NCBI GenBank assembly: GCA_041501225.1
Contig: JBGQNR010000004.1
Coordinates: forward strand, 20,669-84,668
DNA length: 64,000 nt
Direction: 5' to 3'
Source of the DNA: JAFNAG01 sp041501225
GTDB lineage: Bacteria; Acidobacteriota; UBA6911
Each line of letters begins with the position of its first letter. Within the stretch, counting starts at the first letter, position 1. The position numbers and the translations under genes are program-made. This document shows positions 36,379 through 45,469 of this stretch, piece by piece. The notes beneath the pieces were generated by a model. It did not search any database and was not told where the DNA came from. It saw only the letters and a program-made list of their open reading frames with translations.

Positions 36379-37182
36379 ATGATTCGAGAGCCCGCGGTCG
36401 CAGGTCAGTTCTACTCCGCAGATGCTGACAAGCTCAGCAGCAGCATTCGCTCCTTCCTGGGGCCGGACAAGCCCCTGCTCGAAGCGAAGGGTATCGTGGC
36501 ACCGCACGCAGGTTATATCTATTCCGGGGCGGTGGCCGGCGCTGTCTATCAGGCTGTGCGTTTGCCCAGGCGTTTCATCATCCTCGGTCCCAACCACACG
36601 GGAAGGGGACGCGCGCTATCCTTGTATCCGCCGGGCCAATGGCGCACCCCACTCGGGCTGGTTTGCATCGACGAGGAACTGAACCGAAATCTCATGCAGG
36701 AGTGCAGTCTTTTGGAAGAGGATGCGGCCGCCCATGTGCGCGAGCACTCCATCGAGGTCCAAATCCCTTTTCTCCAGTTGCTGGCTGCCAATCCCAGCAT
36801 CGCAGCCATCTGCGTCGGGACCGCAGACTATTCTTCACTCGAAACCTTGGGGCACGCCTTGGCCCGCGTCATCAAGCTGGCACCGGAGCCCGTGCTGTTG
36901 GTCGCCAGCTCCGATATGAGCCATTACGAATCGGCGGAAGTCGCTACCAAAAAAGATCGCTTTGCGATTGAAAAGATGGAAAAAGTCGATCCCCAAGGCC
37001 TCTACAGCACGATCTTCGAGAAGGATGTAAGCATGTGCGGCTTCGCCCCCGCCGTCGCGCTGCTGACCGCTTGCCGGGACTTGGGGGCCTCCGGCGGCCG
37101 CCTGATCCGCTATGCCACGTCGGGCGACGTCAGCGGCGACTTCGAACGTGTGGTCGGTTACGCAGGCATAGCCGTTTGCTGA
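36379..37182 (+). CDS. amrB: AmmeMemoRadiSam system protein B (Memo family)
   Basis: A 267-residue Memo-family protein, structurally related to LigB-type extradiol dioxygenases. The motif set is REPAVAGQFYSAD at the N-terminus, APHAGYIYSG near 47, ILGPNHTG near 75, EHSIEVQIPFLQ near 125 and SSDMSHYE near 185. Function in bacteria is unknown. GGAGGAGG upstream fits ATG 36379; an ATG six bases earlier is also open. The AMMECR1 partner is at 153-710. Confidence 0.93.
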   Translation: MIREPAVAGQFYSADADKLSSSIRSFLGPDKPLLEAKGIVAPHAGYIYSGAVAGAVYQAVRLPRRFIILGPNHTGRGRALSLYPPGQWRTPLGLVCIDEELNRNLMQECSLLEEDAAAHVREHSIEVQIPFLQLLAANPSIAAICVGTADYSSLETLGHALARVIKLAPEPVLLVASSDMSHYESAEVATKKDRFAIEKMEKVDPQGLYSTIFEKDVSMCGFAPAVALLTACRDLGASGGRLIRYATSGDVSGDFERVVGYAGIAVC

Positions 37183-37219
37183 CGTTGATACCCTGCCTGC
37201 GCGAAGCGTGAGCCGACCC

Positions 37220-37732
37220 CTATTTTCTGCGACGGCTTTTCCTGGCCGGGAGGGGAGTTGTCTGGGTTGCCCTGTGGCTGTGACAGATTGCGACAGCCAG
37301 GGCGTCGGCTGCATCATCCGGGGTCGGAGTTTCGGGCAGGCTGAGCAAAAGCCTGACCATCATCTGCACCTGACTCTTTTCCGCGCGCCCATATCCTACG
37401 ATTGCGCTCTTGATTTCGAGCGGAGAATACTCGAAGACCGGGAGGCCCTGCTGCGCTGCAACCAGGAGGGCCACGCCCCTGGCATGGCCCAATTTAAGCG
37501 CAGACTGGACATTCGCCGAGTAAAAAACATTCTCAATGGCGACCGCATGGATCTCCTCGCGGGAGAGGATTTCCATAAGCTGGGTGTAGATCTGCAGCAG
37601 TCGTTCGTGGAAGGCCCGGCGCGGTGAAGTTCGGATCGCGCCGAAGAGGATGGAGGAATGCCTGGAACCGTCCGACTCGATGAGACCGTAACCGGTGGTG
37701 TTGCTTCCAGGGTCAATCCCCAGTATTCGCAT
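37220..37732 (-). CDS. ruvC: crossover junction endodeoxyribonuclease RuvC
   Basis: Holliday-junction resolvase of 170 residues. The first catalytic Asp is in ILGIDPGSNTTGYG; further acidic residues are in AIENVF and the C-terminal DAADALAVAICH. It lies 12 bases after yebC on the same strand, the usual yebC-ruvC order. ruvA and ruvB are not adjacent. Confidence 0.95.
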   Translation of the reverse strand: MRILGIDPGSNTTGYGLIESDGSRHSSILFGAIRTSPRRAFHERLLQIYTQLMEILSREEIHAVAIENVFYSANVQSALKLGHARGVALLVAAQQGLPVFEYSPLEIKSAIVGYGRAEKSQVQMMVRLLLSLPETPTPDDAADALAVAICHSHRATQTTPLPARKSRRRK

Positions 37733-37744
37733 CAGTAAACGGTC

Positions 37745-38491
37745 TCACGATGCTTCTTGCATCGCTGCAGCGTCGATGTCGAAGTTCGACCAGACATTCT
37801 GGATGTCTTCCTGGTCCTCGAGAGCCTCCATCAGTTTCAGCATGGTTTGGGCCTCTTTGCCCTCGAGTTTTGCATAATTCTGCGGCACCATCGAGATTTC
37901 CGAGACGGCCATGGGAATGCTTGCCGCTTCCAGCGCAGCCTTGAGAGTCTCGAATTTTTCCGGAGCGGAGAAGATCTCATAATTGTCGCCGTCTTCGCTC
38001 ATATCCTCGCCGCCATTGCTGAGAACGAGATCGAGCAGCACCTCCTCGCTGGCGGAGGCTTTCTCGACGACAAAGTAGCCTTTTCTGCCGAACATCCAAC
38101 CCACGCAACCGGATTCACCAAGATTCCCCCCATTCTTGGAGAGAATGTGCCGCAGTTCAGCGACCGTGCGGTTGCGATTGTCGGTGAGGACGCGCATAAA
38201 GATCGCAGCCCCACCGGGCCCATACCCTTCGTAGGTCACCTCTTCATAGGATACGCCGGGAAGTTCGCCGGTGCCGCGCATGATGGCGCGCTTGATATTC
38301 TCCGCCGGCATGTTGGCCGCCTTAGCGGTGTTGACGATAAGACGCAGCCGTGGATTGGCATCAAGGTCACCGCCTCCGCTGCGCGCAGCGACCGTCATTT
38401 CCTTGATCAGCCGCGTAAAAATGCGCCCGCGTTTGGAATCAGCCGCAGCTTTTTTATGTTTGATAGAATGCCACTTTGAATGACCAGACAT
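37745..38491 (-). CDS. yebC: YebC/PmpR family DNA-binding regulator
   Basis: A 248-residue YebC: MSGHSKWHSIKHKKAAADSK at the N-terminus and GYGPGGAAIFMRVLTDNRNR in the middle domain. Family members act as transcriptional regulators or in translation of proline-rich motifs. ATG 38491 matches the conserved N-terminus. It is the first gene of a yebC-ruvC unit, divergent from pyrE. Confidence 0.95.
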   Translation of the reverse strand: MSGHSKWHSIKHKKAAADSKRGRIFTRLIKEMTVAARSGGGDLDANPRLRLIVNTAKAANMPAENIKRAIMRGTGELPGVSYEEVTYEGYGPGGAAIFMRVLTDNRNRTVAELRHILSKNGGNLGESGCVGWMFGRKGYFVVEKASASEEVLLDLVLSNGGEDMSEDGDNYEIFSAPEKFETLKAALEAASIPMAVSEISMVPQNYAKLEGKEAQTMLKLMEALEDQEDIQNVWSNFDIDAAAMQEAS

Positions 38492-38585
38492 AATGCCGCT
38501 CCTTTTCACACAGTATCCTTTTATAATAGCATATTTACTGGTACTTTGTACCCTTCAAGGCAAAAGCAAACCGAATGGAGCCGCT

Positions 38586-39158
38586 ATGACGCAAGAAGAG
38601 ATCTTCGCCCTTTTCAAGTCCTCGGGTGCCCTTCTCGAGGGCCATTTTCGCCTCTCATCGGGGCTGCACAGCAGCCGCTATTTCCAGTGCGCGCTGGTAC
38701 TCCAGTATCCTGATCATGCATCGACATTGGGTGCCGCCCTTGCAGGCTTGATGCTTGAACGAGCAGCTAAGCCCAGACTGGTCATCGCCCCGGCGCTCGG
38801 CGGCATCCTAGTTGCGCATGAGGTGGCGCGTGCGCTCGGAGTTCGCGCCCTGTTTGCGGAACGCCAGGATGGCGTCCTCTCCTTGCGCCGCGGTTTCCAC
38901 ATTGAGCCCGGCGAGACATGCTTCGTGGTCGAGGACGTAGTTACTACGGGAGGGTCCACTCGTGAAACGATGGATGTCATTAAGCAAGCAGGCGGAATCG
39001 TAACCGCCGCCGGCGCCATCGTGGACCGGAGCGGCGGCAGAGCAGACCTGGGAGTGCCAAACGTGGCCGTGGCGGTGCTGGACTTTCCCAATCACCCGCC
39101 AGAGGACTGCCTTATGTGCCGTGCCGGCAGCAAAGTGGTCAAGCCGGGAAGCCGATGA
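38586..39158 (+). CDS. pyrE: orotate phosphoribosyltransferase
   Basis: Transfers phosphoribosyl from PRPP to orotate in UMP synthesis. It has 190 residues, with the PRPP motif FVVEDVVTTGGST near residue 120, APALGGILVAHEVAR near 73 and FAERQDGVLSLRRGF near 95. It overlaps truA by four bases (ATGA), implying coupled translation. The start ATG 38586 matches the family N-terminus. Confidence 0.94.
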   Translation: MTQEEIFALFKSSGALLEGHFRLSSGLHSSRYFQCALVLQYPDHASTLGAALAGLMLERAAKPRLVIAPALGGILVAHEVARALGVRALFAERQDGVLSLRRGFHIEPGETCFVVEDVVTTGGSTRETMDVIKQAGGIVTAAGAIVDRSGGRADLGVPNVAVAVLDFPNHPPEDCLMCRAGSKVVKPGSR

Positions 39159-39898
39159 GATCCCGCCGCAATATCAAGCTCCTGCTTGGATTTGACGGCA
39201 GCGCCTATCATGGCTGGCAGATCCAGAGCCAGCAGAATACCATCCAGGGCGAGTTGCAGCAGGCGATCGGCCAAATCACGAGCGAGCAGACCAGCCTTGT
39301 GGGGAGCGGCAGGACAGATGCCGGTACCCATGCCCGTGGTTTTGTAGCTAACTTCTCGACCGCCGCACGCATTCCCGCAGCAAGCCTAGTGCGCGCATTG
39401 AACAGTGTCCTGCCCCCGGACATCCGAGTTCTTTCGGCAAGAGCGGTTCCTGCGGATTTTCATGCGCGGCGCAGCGCGCGCTCCAAGATCTATCGCTACC
39501 AGATCTACCGCGGCGCAACCCTGCCGCCGCATCTGGCAAGGGAGCATTTTCATTACCCTTATCCGACAGACCTCTCCATCATGAAACAGGCGTCGGAGTT
39601 ATTCGTGGGTGCGCACGATTTTGCCAGTTTCGCGGCTCAGGGGGCAGGGCGGGAAAACACTGTGCGCCAGATCTACAGTTGCCAGTTGACAAACCTCGGC
39701 CATCGGCTGATTTTTGCCGTCGAAGGAAACGGCTTTTTACATCATATGGTCCGGAATATGGTGGGTACCCTTCTGGAGCTTGGACGGGGACAGATGACCT
39801 TGCCGGAGTTTGAGACTCTTTTTACAGTGCGCGACCGCACCCGGGCCGGTTTCACGGCCCCGGCCCGCGGTCTCATTCTGATCAAGGTGAATTATTGA
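39155..39898 (+). CDS. truA: tRNA pseudouridine(38-40) synthase
   Basis: Modifies U38-U40 in the anticodon stem. It has 247 residues, with the catalytic Asp in GSGRTDAGTHARG near residue 52, DFHARRSARSKIYRY in the core and GNGFLHHMVRNMVGTLLELG near 190. Translationally coupled to pyrE. Confidence 0.96.
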   Translation: MRSRRNIKLLLGFDGSAYHGWQIQSQQNTIQGELQQAIGQITSEQTSLVGSGRTDAGTHARGFVANFSTAARIPAASLVRALNSVLPPDIRVLSARAVPADFHARRSARSKIYRYQIYRGATLPPHLAREHFHYPYPTDLSIMKQASELFVGAHDFASFAAQGAGRENTVRQIYSCQLTNLGHRLIFAVEGNGFLHHMVRNMVGTLLELGRGQMTLPEFETLFTVRDRTRAGFTAPARGLILIKVNY

Positions 39899-39984
39899 TC
39901 CTATTATCCTGCGCGGCATTTTCGGCTGCATTGCTCTTTTGTGATACCATGGTCCTGCAATCATAGCGCGAGGTCGCATTTCCT

Positions 39985-40749
39985 ATGACTCGTAAGATCG
40001 TGCTGGCCGAACCAGGAAGTATCGAAGCGAGCCTGCTCAGGCAAATTGACCCGACCCGGCTGCCGCGACATATCGCCGTCATTATGGACGGCAATGGCAG
40101 GTGGGCACGTCAGCGCCGGCTGCCGCGAGTCGCCGGGCACCGCGCCGGGATCGACTCCGTCCGGGAGATCATCGAAGTCTCCGCGCGGCTGGGCCTGGAG
40201 GTTCTGACGCTGTATGCGTTTTCGGTGGAGAACTGGAAAAGGCCTCAGACTGAAGTTCGCACCCTCATGAGCCTGCTCAAGGAATACATCAAACGCGAGC
40301 TGGACAGGCTGGCTGACGGCAATATCCGCTTTTTCGCCATCGGCAGGGTGGAAGAACTCGCTCAGTCGGTGCGCTGTGAGCTGGATCGGGCCGAAGAAAA
40401 GACCCGCGGTAATACCGGAATGATCCTGAACGTCGCGCTCAACTACGGGGGCCGAGCGGAGCTGGTGGATGCCTTCAACAGGTTGCTCGAACAGCAGAAT
40501 GGGAATCGCGTCACCGTGACGGAGGAGCTGATTTCCCAGTCTCTCTACACCGCGTCAGTTCCCGACCCGGACCTGCTCATCCGAACCAGCGGTGAAATGC
40601 GGCTCAGCAATTTCCTGCTGTGGCAGGTCGCCTATGCCGAGATTTATGTGACTTCGACGTACTGGCCGGATTTCCGTCGCAAGCATTTGTTCGAGGCCAT
40701 TCTCGACTACCAGAAGCGGGATCGGCGCTACGGCGGCATCCAGGGTTGA
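39985..40749 (+). CDS. uppS: isoprenyl transferase (undecaprenyl diphosphate synthase)
   Basis: Builds the C55 lipid carrier for cell-wall synthesis from FPP and IPP. It has 254 residues; the catalytic Asp lies in AVIMDGNGRWARQRRLPR, with TLYAFSVENWKRP and the C-terminal PDLLIRTSGEMRLSNFLLWQ. It heads the run uppS-cdsA-dxr-rseP, a conserved bacterial order, though gaps of 265 and 65 bases suggest additional promoters. Confidence 0.96.
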   Translation: MTRKIVLAEPGSIEASLLRQIDPTRLPRHIAVIMDGNGRWARQRRLPRVAGHRAGIDSVREIIEVSARLGLEVLTLYAFSVENWKRPQTEVRTLMSLLKEYIKRELDRLADGNIRFFAIGRVEELAQSVRCELDRAEEKTRGNTGMILNVALNYGGRAELVDAFNRLLEQQNGNRVTVTEELISQSLYTASVPDPDLLIRTSGEMRLSNFLLWQVAYAEIYVTSTYWPDFRRKHLFEAILDYQKRDRRYGGIQG

Positions 40750-41013
40750 GGTAGGATTCAGTCGTCAGGTTTCCCGTTCAGTTCTTCATGAAAGTGGGCG
40801 ACAGGCGCCGCCCGGCGCTCAGATCCTGGGAATATTTGATCTCGAGCTCCGGCCGGCGGCCGGGACCTGCTTGCGATAAGTGAACCCTCGCATGCTAATG
40901 CGAGTTGTGAACCAGACACATGCGTTTTTACGCTTGTGCGGAGGTCGGAAGTCGGAGGTCCGAAGCCGGCAATCAAAGCAGGCGGCAGTTTTTGTCTCTT
41001 GGAACATGCTGAT
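40750..41013. other. uppS-cdsA gap with small hairpins
   Basis: No gene. It holds a 7-bp stem (CTCGCAT / ATGCGAG around 40885-40905) and a GGAGGTCGGAAGTCGGAGG run (about 40939-40957) related to the repeat at 3776-3813. Confidence 0.45.
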
Positions 41014-41817
41014 ATGTTGTTGCGGATTCTCTCTGCGTTGGTGCTGGTTCCGGTCACTCTCGCCATCGTCTTTCTCGCCCCACCCTTCTATTACCTGGCG
41101 GCATTGGGGATCGTTGGATCACTCTGTCTGCATGAATTCTTTCAGATTATGCGCGGGATGGGATGGCGCGGGCAGCCCTGGTTCGGGTATGCAGGCTTCT
41201 GGATTCTCCTCATCGGTTTGTGGGCGCCGCGGATTCCGGCAAGCTCACTGGGTGCGGGCCTGGTGATCGCGGCTTTTCTCGCTGCCATGGGGAGGCGCGA
41301 TCCAATCCGCGAGCGAGTTCAGGGTCTGATGGCTAATCTGCTGGGCATTTTCTACCTGGGGCTTTGTCTCAACTCCGCCTTGGCGGTGCGCTTCAGCTTT
41401 GGCCCTCAGGCCGGCCTGGAGTGGACCCTTATTCTGTTTGCCGTTGTTTGGACAGGAGACACCGCCGCCCTCTTTGCCGGCAAGAGCTTTGGCCGAACAC
41501 CCTTTGCCCGCTATCTCAGCCCCAAAAAAACCAACGAAGGAGCTTTGGCCGGTCTCGCCGCAGGGGTACTGGTGGCTGTGCTTTTGCGTCAATTCTTCTT
41601 CACGGACCTCGCGCTCAAACACGTGGTGGTTGCTGCGCTGCTCACCGGCATCTTCGGCCAACTGGGCGACTTGGCGGAATCGATGCTGAAACGCGCGGCC
41701 GAGGTGAAGGAAAGTTCGCATTTGATCCCCGGTCATGGCGGCGTGCTCGACCGCATTGACAGCCTTCTGTTTGCCTTCCCGGTCCTCTGCCTGTATCTCC
41801 AGCAAATCCAATCTTAG
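41014..41817 (+). CDS. cdsA: phosphatidate cytidylyltransferase
   Basis: Makes CDP-diacylglycerol, the substrate of PgsA. It has 267 residues and multiple membrane helices. The C-terminal signature is MLKRAAEVKESSHLIPGHGG then VLDRID. The signature normally has Lys-Asp where this protein has Lys-Glu (VKES), a conservative change at a metal/substrate position. ATG 41014 begins the first membrane helix. Confidence 0.94.
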   Translation: MLLRILSALVLVPVTLAIVFLAPPFYYLAALGIVGSLCLHEFFQIMRGMGWRGQPWFGYAGFWILLIGLWAPRIPASSLGAGLVIAAFLAAMGRRDPIRERVQGLMANLLGIFYLGLCLNSALAVRFSFGPQAGLEWTLILFAVVWTGDTAALFAGKSFGRTPFARYLSPKKTNEGALAGLAAGVLVAVLLRQFFFTDLALKHVVVAALLTGIFGQLGDLAESMLKRAAEVKESSHLIPGHGGVLDRIDSLLFAFPVLCLYLQQIQS

Positions 41818-41882
41818 CGATTCAGTGTCCCGCGATTTCTGCTAAAATGTTCGTTTTGCATTAGCCGATAAGGCACGTACTC

Positions 41883-43067
41883 ATGAAACTCATTTCGATT
41901 CTGGGCTCGACTGGATCTATTGGCACGAACACCCTCCGGGTTACGTCGAGCTTCCCGAATACATTTCGAGTTGTCGGGCTGGCTGGGGGCAGGAATGTAG
42001 GCTTGCTGGCAGATCAAGTGGAAGCGATCCATCCGCGAATCGCCTCCAGTCTGGACGAGAACACTTCCCGCGAACTGCAGGCAATTCTGCAGCATAGGGG
42101 ATACCCCCTGGATGACACCCGTTTCGTGCACGGCGAGGAGGGGAACACGGAAGTCGCGTGTTATCCGGAGGCAACGATGGTCCTGTCGGCCATTACGGGA
42201 GCCGCGGGGCTGGTGCCGACCTATCGAGCCGTCGAAAGCGGAAAACACATCGCCCTGGCCAATAAGGAAACCCTGGTCATGGCAGGCCAATTGATCATGG
42301 AAAAGGCGCGCGTGCACGGCGTGGAGATCCTGCCGGTCGACAGCGAGCACAGCGCGATCCACCAGTGCCTGCGCAGCGCAGGCCGGAGCGAGATACGCCG
42401 CCTGATCCTGACGGCGTCGGGCGGTCCGTTTCGTGACACGCCCAAGGAGAGATTTGCTGCGGTGACGCTCGAGGAAGCCTTAAACCACCCGACGTGGCGC
42501 ATGGGGAAGAAGATCACCATCGATTCCGCGACGCTCATGAATAAAGGGCTTGAAGTCATCGAAGCCTCCTGGTTATTCGGGGTGACTCCCGACGAAATCG
42601 ATGTCGCAGTGCACCCCCAAAGTATTGTGCACTCTATGGTTGAGTTTGTTGACGGGTCTATTCTGGCCCAACTCGGGCTCACGGATATGCGCATCCCGAT
42701 TCAATACGCCCTGACTTACCCTAAGCGCTGGCCCTGCGCGCTCCCCTCGCTCGACATCCATAATCTGACTAAGCTTGAGTTCCTGCGGCCTGATCGCGAG
42801 AAGTTCCAGTGCCTTAATCTGGCGTATCGGGCGCTGCGAGCGGGGGGGACCGCTCCGGCAGTGCTCAACGCCGCCAACGAAGTCGCGGTTGAGTCTTTTC
42901 TAAACCAGAGGATCGGGTTCGACGATATCCCCAGAATTATTGCGTCAGTAATGGACGCTCATCATCCGGAGGATGCAGCCTCCCTCGATGCCGTTCTTGG
43001 CGCCGACACTTGGGCGCGGGCGAAGGCAGGGGAGTTTTCGGACCGCTCGCGATCAGTTGCACATTGA
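41883..43067 (+). CDS. dxr: 1-deoxy-D-xylulose 5-phosphate reductoisomerase
   Basis: Second step of the MEP isoprenoid pathway. It has 394 residues, with NADPH motif ILGSTGSIGTNTL, ALANKETLVMAG, metal site PVDSEHSAIHQCL, and TASGGPFRD and HPTWRMGKKITIDSATLMNK blocks. A TAAAAT box at 41843-41848 is a possible -10. rseP follows by 60 bases. Confidence 0.97.
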   Translation: MKLISILGSTGSIGTNTLRVTSSFPNTFRVVGLAGGRNVGLLADQVEAIHPRIASSLDENTSRELQAILQHRGYPLDDTRFVHGEEGNTEVACYPEATMVLSAITGAAGLVPTYRAVESGKHIALANKETLVMAGQLIMEKARVHGVEILPVDSEHSAIHQCLRSAGRSEIRRLILTASGGPFRDTPKERFAAVTLEEALNHPTWRMGKKITIDSATLMNKGLEVIEASWLFGVTPDEIDVAVHPQSIVHSMVEFVDGSILAQLGLTDMRIPIQYALTYPKRWPCALPSLDIHNLTKLEFLRPDREKFQCLNLAYRALRAGGTAPAVLNAANEVAVESFLNQRIGFDDIPRIIASVMDAHHPEDAASLDAVLGADTWARAKAGEFSDRSRSVAH

Positions 43068-43127
43068 TTGAGAGTTTTTTCTTTTTGGAGCATCATTAGA
43101 TGGTGGGGGCATGAGGAGTTTTTGCCA

Positions 43128-44510
43128 ATGATAGTCACCCTTCTCGCTTTCATTGTTGTTTTAGGGATCGTGATCACAGTCCACGAATTCGGCCATTTTG
43201 CCATGGCCAAGCTGCTGAAAATCCGCGTGATCACCTTTTCCCTCGGTTTTGGCCCGCGTCTCGCAGGCTTTACCCGCGGGGGGACGGAATACCGCATAAG
43301 CCCACTGCCGCTCGGTGGCTATGTCAAGATGGCAGGGGAAGCGTTTGATGAGGATCGCCAGGGGGCTCCGGATGAGTTCCTGTCCCATCCCAAGTGGCAT
43401 CGGCTGCTGGTTGCCCTCGCAGGCCCCTTCATGAACGTGCTGCTGGCAGTGGCCATTGTCACAACTTCCTACATGGAAGGTATGCTGGTGCCGCGCTATC
43501 TCAAAGGCCCCGCCGTCATAGGACCGATCGTACCCGATTCGGTAGCCCAGCGCAGCGGACTGAAATCGAAAGACCGCGTGGTGGCGATCGATGGCAACAA
43601 GATCGATACCTGGCAAAACATGGAAATTGCTTTGGGGACAGCCCCGCGGGATACGCTCAATGTGACGGTCGATCGAAGCGGCCCGTTGGTAAACCTGCAT
43701 TTCGATCCGCCCCGGTCGGAAAATGTGGACCCGGACAGCCTGGGTTTTAAGTACATGTTGCCCAGAACGATTGTGCAGGATTTGGATCCCAATATGCCGG
43801 CACAGAAGGCCGGCCTCCAGCCAGGGGATGAGATTGTCTCGGTGCAGGGTGGCGGCAAGAGGGGCAGCAGCTACGACGAGATTCTCAATATCATTGCGGA
43901 AAGCAAGGATGTGCCGCTGCAATTCGAGGTCCGCCGTCCTCAGGTTCGGCCTCAACCGGCCACCGACTGGGACACCATGATCCAGGAACTCCCTCGCAAT
44001 TCAACAAATCATACGCTCACGATCACCCCGGTCGAGGACAAGGGTCGCGTGCTTATCGGCTTCTATGCTGAAATACCTGCAGATCATGAACGGTATGGTT
44101 TGTTGGGATCTATAGCCCAGTCGGTTCGCCACAACTACGATGTCACGCTGCTTACTTTCCGAGTGATCGGCAGGATAATTACCGGAAGTGCATCGGTAAA
44201 GACTATTTCTGGGCCGATCGAGATCGCGAGCGTAGCCGGGATCGCTGCTCGTACTCGCAGCGCCCGGCTATTCTTCGGTTTTATCGGGCTATTGAGTCTC
44301 AACCTCGGAATTTTTAACTTGCTCCCGATCCCTATTTTGGACGGAGGCGTGATTGCTCTGCTCCTGATCGAAGGCGTGATAGGGCGGGACTTAAGCCTTG
44401 GAATCAAGGAGAAGATCGTTCAGGTGGGTTTTGTCTTCCTGATCCTCCTGATGGGATTGGTAGTGATCAACGATCTCACCAAAATCAACTTCAACAATAT
44501 CTTCCGCTAA
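43128..44510 (+). CDS. rseP: RIP metalloprotease RseP
   Basis: Inner-membrane site-2 protease that cuts anti-sigma factors and remnant signal peptides. It has 460 residues: zinc motif HEFGHFAMAK near residue 20, two PDZ-type domains (about 120-210 and 215-300) and the second motif NLLPIPILDGG near 415. The first PDZ shows GPIVPDSVAQRSGLKSKDRV. GGAG lies nine bases before ATG 43128. The sigma/anti-sigma pair at 18.8-21.2 kb could be a client, but this is speculation. Confidence 0.95.
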   Translation: MIVTLLAFIVVLGIVITVHEFGHFAMAKLLKIRVITFSLGFGPRLAGFTRGGTEYRISPLPLGGYVKMAGEAFDEDRQGAPDEFLSHPKWHRLLVALAGPFMNVLLAVAIVTTSYMEGMLVPRYLKGPAVIGPIVPDSVAQRSGLKSKDRVVAIDGNKIDTWQNMEIALGTAPRDTLNVTVDRSGPLVNLHFDPPRSENVDPDSLGFKYMLPRTIVQDLDPNMPAQKAGLQPGDEIVSVQGGGKRGSSYDEILNIIAESKDVPLQFEVRRPQVRPQPATDWDTMIQELPRNSTNHTLTITPVEDKGRVLIGFYAEIPADHERYGLLGSIAQSVRHNYDVTLLTFRVIGRIITGSASVKTISGPIEIASVAGIAARTRSARLFFGFIGLLSLNLGIFNLLPIPILDGGVIALLLIEGVIGRDLSLGIKEKIVQVGFVFLILLMGLVVINDLTKINFNNIFR

Positions 44511-44529
44511 AAGCCGCCCAGCGCAATTC

Positions 44530-44868
44530 TCATTTGAAGCTGTTGATTGCTGCCTGCTCGTCATCGAAGGTCTGGAATACCGTCAGAAGTTTGGTGATAG
44601 CGAGGAGTTCATGAATCTTCTTGGTCAGATTCAGAAGCTTCAGCTGCCCGCCCTGATTGGTAACGGTCGTGAAGCTGCTTACCAGTTCTCCAATACCCGA
44701 GCTATCGATGTAGTTGACGTCGGCAAGGTTGAGCACAATCTTCTTGCCGCCGTTCTTTAGCACTTCTCGAACTGTGTTGCGAATGGCCATCGTCCCTTCG
44801 CCGAGGGTGATTTTTCCGCTGCAATTCAGCATGTGTACGTCCCCGACGATACGATTATCGATCTTCAT
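44530..44868 (-). CDS. STAS-domain anti-sigma factor antagonist
   Basis: A 112-residue SpoIIAA/RsbV-like STAS protein. The phospho-acceptor region reads VNYIDSSGIGELVSS, with Ser positioned as in family members that are switched by phosphorylation. It should bind the neighbouring kinase-type anti-sigma factor in a partner switch. Its ATG overlaps the upstream gene's stop by four bases. Confidence 0.9.
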   Translation of the reverse strand: MKIDNRIVGDVHMLNCSGKITLGEGTMAIRNTVREVLKNGGKKIVLNLADVNYIDSSGIGELVSSFTTVTNQGGQLKLLNLTKKIHELLAITKLLTVFQTFDDEQAAINSFK

Positions 44869-45317
44869 ATCTCTGTCTCCTTAACTGCTGAGTTAGAAGG
44901 TACCTTCTTTACCATATGCACTTCCATCCCACCCTGCGAGTGTGGAATGAATTCTACTTCATCCATAAAGGATCGAATATAAAAGATTCCGCGTCCGCTG
45001 GGCTTCAGGAGGTTCTCGGGATCGAGTGGATTGGGTAACTTGTCGACCTGAAAACCGTTGCCCTGGTCCTTTACAGTAATGTCCAGGTGATCCGGGGCAA
45101 CCTCAAAGCGGATGTCGACTCTCTTGTTCGGGTCCAGCTTGTTGCCGTGCTGGATGGCATTGGTCACCGACTCCCGAACCGACATTCCGATCCAGTGAGC
45201 CGTGTCATCATCGAAACCCATGAAGTCCGTGATGCAGTCCGTGAGTGTCTGCACCAAGTCCAGGTACTCGAGCGCGCTGCCGATCCTGATCTCAATCCTA
45301 TCGCTCTTGACGGTCAT
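44865..45317 (-). CDS. RsbW/SpoIIAB-type ATP-binding anti-sigma regulatory factor
   Basis: A 150-residue GHKL ATPase. The N-box is SVRESVTNAIQHGNK, the G1 box VKDQGNGF and the G2 region GRGIFYIRSFMDEV. Such kinases phosphorylate the STAS partner and sequester a sigma factor or another effector. ATG 45317 is preferred over a start 16 codons upstream. No PP2C phosphatase or target sigma factor is adjacent. Confidence 0.9.
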   Translation of the reverse strand: MTVKSDRIEIRIGSALEYLDLVQTLTDCITDFMGFDDDTAHWIGMSVRESVTNAIQHGNKLDPNKRVDIRFEVAPDHLDITVKDQGNGFQVDKLPNPLDPENLLKPSGRGIFYIRSFMDEVEFIPHSQGGMEVHMVKKVPSNSAVKETEI

Positions 45318-45469
45318 CCGATGGCATCTAAGATAGTAGAATAGCTCATGAGAACCATTGGGCACTCACGCCCAGCCCCGGGCAATCTTAGCTGTGGCTC
45401 TTGGAGCCTGTCAAGGCAGGATTTACTACGAAATGAGGGTGCACGGTTTCCCCCGGGCTGCGGCAAAAC

